A DNA stretch of 64,000 nucleotides from JAMQKA01 sp043951865 (GTDB lineage: Bacteria; Bacteroidota; Rhodothermia; Balneolales; Balneolaceae). The translations under genes and the position numbers were made by a program. A model generated the notes under the pieces. That model did no database searches. It had not been told where the DNA came from and saw only the letters and a program-made list of their open reading frames with translations. Positions within the stretch are counted from its first letter, which is position 1, and every line of letters begins with the position of its first letter. The DNA lies in assembly GCF_043951865.1 (NCBI RefSeq), contig NZ_JBINJF010000003.1, forward strand, positions 124,001-188,000, read 5' to 3'. Below, in pieces: positions 59,053 to 64,000 of this stretch.

Positions 59053-61800
59053 TTATGATTTAGTAATAAATTCATCCAGGTTCATGATGGCGCTTGACAC
59101 AATTGTCAAGGTTGCCAGTTCCAGGTCTTTTTTCCCGGTTAACTCCTCCGCAGCCTGGGGATTCTGCTCAAAATGGGCTTTGGTATCACGATACAGATTT
59201 TTTAGCTCTTTCAGCTTGCCCGTTCCGATATCCTGAAGCATCGCCAGGTGGTAACCGGTCTTCAACTGCTGCTCGGTATTCACAGGAGCTTTCTCAAGTA
59301 TCCGCTCCGCCAGTCCCCGGGCAGCTTCCACATATACCGGGTCGTTCAACGTGACCAGTGCCTGCAGTGGCGTATTCGTATTGACCCGCTGTGCTACACA
59401 GACCTCCCGGCTGGGGGCATCAAAAGCGATCATGGAAGGATACGGATTGGTTCGTCGCCAGTAGGTATATAAGGCACGCCGGTACCTATCTTCTCCTTCG
59501 CTTGTTTTCCATTCCAGCCCGCTGTAGACCACCTGCCAGAGTCCATCCGGCTGCGGCGGCATGACGCTTGGACCATACATTTTGTCGCTCAACAAGCCAG
59601 CCACTGCCAACGCCTGGTCACGAACCTGTTCGGCGGTCAGGCGCACACGCGGGCCGCGGGCCAACAAGCGGTTGTTGGGATCAAGCTCCTGCAGCTCAGG
59701 AGTGACATTCGAGGCCTGGCGGTACGCAGATGACATTACAATCTGTTTCAGCTGCTTTTTCACGCTCCACTCGTGCTGGTTCATAAACTGTAGCGCCAGC
59801 CAGTCAAGCAGCTCAGGATGCGAGGGCAGGTACCCCTGCGATCCAAAGTCAGACATAGTTTCCACGATTCCGGTTCCAAACAATTCGGCCCACAGGCGGT
59901 TCACCGTCACGCGCGCCGTGAGGGGGTTCTCCTTGCTCACCAGCCATCGGGCCAGTCCCAGGCGATTTTCGGGATATTCCTCCGGCATCGGGTTCAATAC
60001 CTCGGGCACGCCCGGCTTCACGGTGTCTCCGTGCACCATCCAGTTACCCCGTTCAAATATCCGGGTAGTGCGCTTGTAGTTGCCTTTCAGCTCTACCATA
60101 ACCGGCGTTTCGATGACCTCATCGGTATTTAGCAATGTATAAAATTTCTCGCGTGTCTTTTCGTATCCGGGTTTACCTTTGCCCGGAAGCGACCGGTGAA
60201 AGAGGACCCACTCAATTGTATTCACATATCCTTCATTGCCGGGATCCTTGAACACAAAATAGAGATCGGTCACCCCCTCTTGGGGAGTTATGGGGATGGA
60301 GGTGATATCAAAACTACGCGGCCCGTCATCCTCCTCGATATCCCAGCGGCCGATCATCTCACCTGCAGGATCCTCTTTTCGTATCTCCACCACGCCACTG
60401 GTTCTGTTGGTCCGGTAACTGATAAACATGCGGTCTTTCCCGGTCAGGTCTACATCTTTGATGCGAGCATGACCACCGTGCTCCACGGCCAGGTAACTGT
60501 TGGTGGAAGTAATTGTCCCTTTCTTGATCTGGTCAAATGAGTGGGCGTGGATCTTCGGTTCCGTAAGTCGAACCAACTTGGTAAAATCCTGTGTTCTTGA
60601 TGATTCCTGTGGATCGGCAGTCTGCTGTCGAATCCATTGAGTAATCTCATCCAGGCGCTGCTGGTCCTCTTCCTTTTTAAATGTTTTAAGATTCGGGGCT
60701 TCGCTGGGCACATCCTCATCCGCAGTGTTGTTGAAATATGCGTATGACTTAAAAAAATCCTCATGCCGAATCGGGTCATAGGGATGCGCATGGCACTGCA
60801 CGCATTCCATCGTGGTCCCCTGCCATACATTCCAGGTGGTATTCACCCGGTCGATCACGGCTGCCACCCGAAACTCTTCGTCGTTGGTACCCCCTTCGTC
60901 ATTATTCATGGTATTGCGATGAAATGCGGTTGCTATCAGCTGCTGATCTGTGGGATTGGGCAGCAGATCGCCGGCCAGCTGCTCGATGGTAAACTCGTCA
61001 AACGGCTTGTCCTCGTTAAAGGCTTTGATCAGCCAGTCGCGGTACTGCCAGATACTGCGGTGCCCATCCTTTTCATAGCCCTTGGAGTCGGCGTAGCGGG
61101 CCAGGTCCATCCACATGGCCGCCCACCGCTCTCCATATCGCGGGGAGTCCAGCAGGCGGTCCACCACCTTCTCGTATGCGCCCGGACTGTTATCATTTAA
61201 AAAGTTTTTAAGCTCCTGTTGGGTAGGCGGAAGCCCGGTCAAATCCAGCGTCACCCGGCGCAACAGAGTTTCTTTAGCCGCTCGTGGAGATGGTTCCAGC
61301 TCACGCTCCTCCAGTTTTCGGAGTATAAAACGATCAATATCATTTTCGACCCAATCGGAGTCTACTTCAGGCGGCGTTACCGGCTGCGGTTTCTGATAAG
61401 ACCAGTGTTCGCCCCAGTCGGCGCCCTGCTCGATCCACCGGGTCAACAATTCAACTTTTTCTTCCGGCAGGGGGTCCCCTTCAGGCGGCATCCGCTCATC
61501 CGGGTCGGGATGTGTAATGCGGCGGATCATCTCGCTTTCTTCGGGACTTCCGGGGACAATGGCAGCTTTGCCAGACTCATTCGGGCTGAAAGCCTCCTCC
61601 TGGAACAGCAGGCTGAATCCACCCGATTTCTTCACCCCGCCGTGGCAGGCGATGCAGTTTTTATTCAAAATCGGCTTAATATCCCGGTTATAGTCTGCCG
61701 GCTCCTCGTGCGGGTATAGGACATACACCCCACAAAAAAGAAGTACAATTCCGGATAACAGGTATATCCCGTATTTCTTGTCTGAAAAGATCCCTACCAT
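59053..61800 (-). CDS. PSD1-type protein: planctomycete cytochrome c + DUF1549 + DUF1553
   Basis: 915 residues. An N-terminal membrane helix or signal (YLLSGIVLLFCGVYVLYP) is followed by the PSC1 haem domain with NKNCIACHGG (~48-57) and later DERMPPEGD (Met ligand), DUF1549 (~150-360, SPRYGERWAAMWMDLARYAD and a second CxxCH in GTTMECVQCHAHPYDP, ~343-358), a beta-rich middle part (~410-560) and DUF1553 from ~610 (WLVSKENPLTARVTVNRLWA, FGTGIVETMSDFGSQGY, ARGPRVRLTAEQVRDQALAV). Such PSD1 proteins are numerous in planctomycetes next to DUF1501 genes and their role is unsettled; electron transfer in sugar oxidation is a fair guess. Confidence 0.92.
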   Translation of the reverse strand: MVGIFSDKKYGIYLLSGIVLLFCGVYVLYPHEEPADYNRDIKPILNKNCIACHGGVKKSGGFSLLFQEEAFSPNESGKAAIVPGSPEESEMIRRITHPDPDERMPPEGDPLPEEKVELLTRWIEQGADWGEHWSYQKPQPVTPPEVDSDWVENDIDRFILRKLEERELEPSPRAAKETLLRRVTLDLTGLPPTQQELKNFLNDNSPGAYEKVVDRLLDSPRYGERWAAMWMDLARYADSKGYEKDGHRSIWQYRDWLIKAFNEDKPFDEFTIEQLAGDLLPNPTDQQLIATAFHRNTMNNDEGGTNDEEFRVAAVIDRVNTTWNVWQGTTMECVQCHAHPYDPIRHEDFFKSYAYFNNTADEDVPSEAPNLKTFKKEEDQQRLDEITQWIRQQTADPQESSRTQDFTKLVRLTEPKIHAHSFDQIKKGTITSTNSYLAVEHGGHARIKDVDLTGKDRMFISYRTNRTSGVVEIRKEDPAGEMIGRWDIEEDDGPRSFDITSIPITPQEGVTDLYFVFKDPGNEGYVNTIEWVLFHRSLPGKGKPGYEKTREKFYTLLNTDEVIETPVMVELKGNYKRTTRIFERGNWMVHGDTVKPGVPEVLNPMPEEYPENRLGLARWLVSKENPLTARVTVNRLWAELFGTGIVETMSDFGSQGYLPSHPELLDWLALQFMNQHEWSVKKQLKQIVMSSAYRQASNVTPELQELDPNNRLLARGPRVRLTAEQVRDQALAVAGLLSDKMYGPSVMPPQPDGLWQVVYSGLEWKTSEGEDRYRRALYTYWRRTNPYPSMIAFDAPSREVCVAQRVNTNTPLQALVTLNDPVYVEAARGLAERILEKAPVNTEQQLKTGYHLAMLQDIGTGKLKELKNLYRDTKAHFEQNPQAAEELTGKKDLELATLTIVSSAIMNLDEFITKS

Positions 61801-61945
61801 GTTGTAATCACCTTAATTATCTATAAATCCCAACTATCCCTTAATTTTATAAATAATAAACATATCATAAATAGATTATCCTACCATTGAGATGGACTTT
61901 TCTTCTACAATATGTAATCTCGCATCATATTGTCCCTGAATAATG

Positions 61946-62878
61946 TTAAATTTTTGCCCTTCCGCGGACCAGGGTACACTCTATTTCCCACTGATGAATC
62001 ACGTTATTTTTTATTTTTGCCGCTTCCCCGGTTTTTATCGCTTCGGATAAAGAATCCGTTTGGGCCGTTGTTGGTTCCAGCGAAACCGTACAGCTTCGTT
62101 CTTCCCCATCCTCAGGCCAGCCCCCGTAGCAGAGCCATATCCCGAGATATGGTAATTTTCTTTTATCAAAGCTAAAAACCAGGGTTTCATCCGCTTTACT
62201 CTTGTAAAGCCCGGCCTGGCCGATATTTGACTCGGTAGAAAACAGCTTCACAGCAACATTAGCTTCAATACTTTGAACCCTGGATAGATCAATGGCATCT
62301 GCATTTCCAACTTTAGGCGGCCAGTCGATAACATCCTCTATTGAATCAACCCCTTTCCCAGTATACCAGTAAACCACCACTTTTTCACTCTTGCCCAGTA
62401 AAACCCGGTCATTTGATTCTACGAAAAGCAGTGGATGGGCCGACCACAAATATTCGAGAGTACCATCAGATTTATTCTCAAGATAATAGGTAATATTCAA
62501 ACTGGAACCGTTTAATGCTATCTCTTTTGTCAGTGAATAGTTAAGCTTCTTGCCCTCAATCGATAATGTAATCGATTCTTCATCTTTTTGATGGTATTCC
62601 CAGGAACGACTCCAAAGCTCGCCGTGATCGGGCAGCTCTACCGATCCATTTTCAGTTTGCACTTGGCAGGCTTCGATGGTGGGGAAACACTCGTCAAAAC
62701 CATAGGCAAATCGCAGATCAAAGGGGTCCCCATAATCAGGTTGTACAGGACGCTCTGAAGGTGGGTCCAACAAAAATTCAGTGCCGGTCTTTTTACTAAA
62801 CAGGCTCACCATCTTGCCTCCCATTTCCGGGTTCAGGATAATCTTGATATGCTCATTCTCAAGCTTCTGCAAATTCAA
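61946..62878 (-). CDS. Aldose-1-epimerase/mutarotase-like protein
   Basis: 310 residues, from TTG 62878, which lies 20 bp after the stop of the VCBS gene. It has the mutarotase-like beta-supersandwich features IKIILNPEMGGKMVSLFSKK (~12-31), AYGFDECFPTIEAC (~58-71) and PDHGELWSRSWEY (~82-94), corresponding to the galactose mutarotase GH-P-HG pattern with catalytic His and Glu likely in HGELW and WSAHPLL. No signal peptide is visible. It may equilibrate anomers of the sugar or act as a binding protein. Confidence 0.82.
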   Translation of the reverse strand: MNLQKLENEHIKIILNPEMGGKMVSLFSKKTGTEFLLDPPSERPVQPDYGDPFDLRFAYGFDECFPTIEACQVQTENGSVELPDHGELWSRSWEYHQKDEESITLSIEGKKLNYSLTKEIALNGSSLNITYYLENKSDGTLEYLWSAHPLLFVESNDRVLLGKSEKVVVYWYTGKGVDSIEDVIDWPPKVGNADAIDLSRVQSIEANVAVKLFSTESNIGQAGLYKSKADETLVFSFDKRKLPYLGIWLCYGGWPEDGEERSCTVSLEPTTAQTDSLSEAIKTGEAAKIKNNVIHQWEIECTLVRGRAKI

Positions 62879-62898
62879 ATATATTCTTTTTTCTTTTC

Positions 62899-64000
62899 CT
62901 ACTGGTCTAACGTTTGCTGTTCTCCCTCGTAATTGTAGAGTGTCACACTTTTCACGTTTTCAGGAAGATTGATCTTCCTGGTTGATTGAGACATGTACCC
63001 CGAACCGTAGTAAAGTTCTCTCTTTTCGGTACTGCCATCTTGATAGGTGATCATCAAATGTGAGGCAGACGCGGGTGGCTTTAGGACAGTACCCGGTGTG
63101 GGATTGACTGCTTCAAAGACTTTAAGAGAATCACTATTCTGGGAAGCAATGTATATCAGTTGTCCGTTTTCTGATTGCAGGGTAATCAATCCTTTCCCAT
63201 CTCCGTCAACAAAGAAACCACTTTTCCGGTGAGAGATCGGTTTAAAATCTCCATTTCCATCTCCTGCCAGCAGGGTTCCAACCGAGGCATCCAGTCGACC
63301 GGTGATGACCTCCGGGGCATATGAATTGCCGATGGCAAGAACATCCAGGAACTGGTCTCCATTCATATCCCGGACTTCCAACCCGAATAACGGCGCCCAC
63401 TGGACTTTGGCAGGCAGCGGCTTGATGTCAAACTTTCCATTCCCCAGGTTTTCAATGTAGCTGCTCTCGAAGCGGGTAGCCTTTCGCACGAATGCGCCCT
63501 CCAGCCCTTCATCTGGGAAAAATTCCTTGAAAGGGGTCTGGGCATATTCCTTATAGGTTGGGAACCTGGAACGCAAAGAGGGAATTTGCTCGAGAAGTTG
63601 ATCCCGTTTATAAATGGGGTATTCCGTTCCGTTCAGGTAGTATGTAATGATCGGATCCAGGCGCCGGTTTCTGTCAAAATCTTTGGCATAAACGGTTACC
63701 GGTTGAGAAACCGATGCGTCCAACCTGGTATTTAGCCCAAGGTTACCTGCCACATAATCGATATCTCCGTCACGGTCAAAATCGCCCCCGGCAATGCTGT
63801 TCCACCATCCGGAGGTATGCTCAAGTCCGGTTTGGTCGGTAACGTCTTCAAATTTCCCTTCCCGGTTCTTGAGAAATGTTATTTCCATAAATTCTCCCAC
63901 AAGCACCAGGTCTCTCCACCCATCATTGTCAAAGTCGGTCCAAAGGGCCGAAGTGACCATTCCCAATCCCTCCAACGCCCTGGCAACCTTTCCTGTTACG
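62899..64000 (-). CDS. VCBS/FG-GAP repeat protein with ASPIC/UnbV-like C-terminus, C-terminal part (gene continues past the window end)
   Basis: Final ~366 residues of a longer protein; the frame is open to the edge. FG-GAP repeats with calcium-type loops are clear: ALWTDFDNDGWRDLVLVG, AGGDFDRDGDIDYVAGNLG, VRDMNGDQFLDVLAIGNSYA and AGDGNGDFKPISH. The C-terminus SASHLMITYQDGSTEKREL with YYGSGYMSQSTRKI is like the ASPIC/UnbV domain. Such CRTAC1-like proteins are secreted or surface bound and occur in Bacteroidota SusC/D glycan loci. Probable first or early gene of the minus-strand unit ending at the cytochrome-LRR gene. Confidence 0.88.
   Translation of the reverse strand, partial: VTGKVARALEGLGMVTSALWTDFDNDGWRDLVLVGEFMEITFLKNREGKFEDVTDQTGLEHTSGWWNSIAGGDFDRDGDIDYVAGNLGLNTRLDASVSQPVTVYAKDFDRNRRLDPIITYYLNGTEYPIYKRDQLLEQIPSLRSRFPTYKEYAQTPFKEFFPDEGLEGAFVRKATRFESSYIENLGNGKFDIKPLPAKVQWAPLFGLEVRDMNGDQFLDVLAIGNSYAPEVITGRLDASVGTLLAGDGNGDFKPISHRKSGFFVDGDGKGLITLQSENGQLIYIASQNSDSLKVFEAVNPTPGTVLKPPASASHLMITYQDGSTEKRELYYGSGYMSQSTRKINLPENVKSVTLYNYEGEQQTLDQ

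Overview
The window looks like chromosomal DNA from a member of the Bacteroidota/Rhodothermota/Balneolota group, most likely a Balneolota-type marine or halophilic heterotroph. The evidence is a FecR/SusC-type outer-membrane uptake locus, good matches to the Bacteroidota promoter consensus (TTTG-N19-21-TAnnTTTG, for example before gatC and higB), few Shine-Dalgarno sequences, several TTG starts, and families common in that group (DUF4112, YfhO, WbqC, the bifunctional Pgi/Pmi, PSD1/DUF1501 proteins). The assignment is an inference from gene content; no rRNA is present.

Layout. 1-8 kb: 5' part of a susC gene with its fecR (both minus), DUF4112 and DUF2279 membrane proteins, typA and an APC amino-acid permease. 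8-11.3 kb: an exported SAM methyltransferase, an atypical SDR, YjbQ and tRNA-Ser(GCT). 11.6-17.6 kb: a minus-strand housekeeping run ptsH-ptsI-pgi/pmi and birA-tilS-hpt. 17.9-30.7 kb: a plus-strand run starting with gatC and yfhO, then a surface-polysaccharide cluster (two GT4 glycosyltransferases, a polysaccharide deacetylase-like protein, a Wzx-type flippase, four sulfotransferase-family proteins and WbqC), which suggests a sulfated exopolysaccharide or glycolipid. 31-42 kb: cysS, lgt, a phosphohexomutase, a ZIP transporter, a beta-barrel-like protein, MscS, OsmC, rlmN and an SDR. 41.8-46.7 kb: a gene-poor, accessory-looking stretch with a DUF308 protein, a higBA toxin-antitoxin pair with a readable self-regulated promoter, an NmrA-like protein, a CFA-synthase-like methyltransferase, cspA and a decayed gene of the TOTE conflict-system primase family.

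46.8-64 kb: a carbohydrate locus. On the plus strand are a sugar:H+ symporter, a large DUF5107-TPR protein and a secreted GH2 glycosidase, closed by a strong terminator. Converging on it from the minus strand are a VCBS/ASPIC protein (cut by the window end), a mutarotase-like protein, a PSD1-type haem-c protein, a Tat-exported DUF1501 protein, a Tat-exported sugar-isomerase-like TIM barrel and a membrane DUF2231-cytochrome c-LRR protein. Together they look like a periplasmic glycan or sugar processing module with haem-c proteins of a type best known from planctomycetes; its biochemistry is not known to me and is the most interesting functional question here.

Intergenic DNA carries several small repeat families: a 17-bp motif close to GTGAGAAATACGGGCTA at four sites, a 92-bp MITE-like inverted repeat, 7-8-bp tandem repeats and degenerate GAAT/GAAC-rich palindromic units. 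No complete insertion sequence, CRISPR array, prophage or rRNA operon was found.
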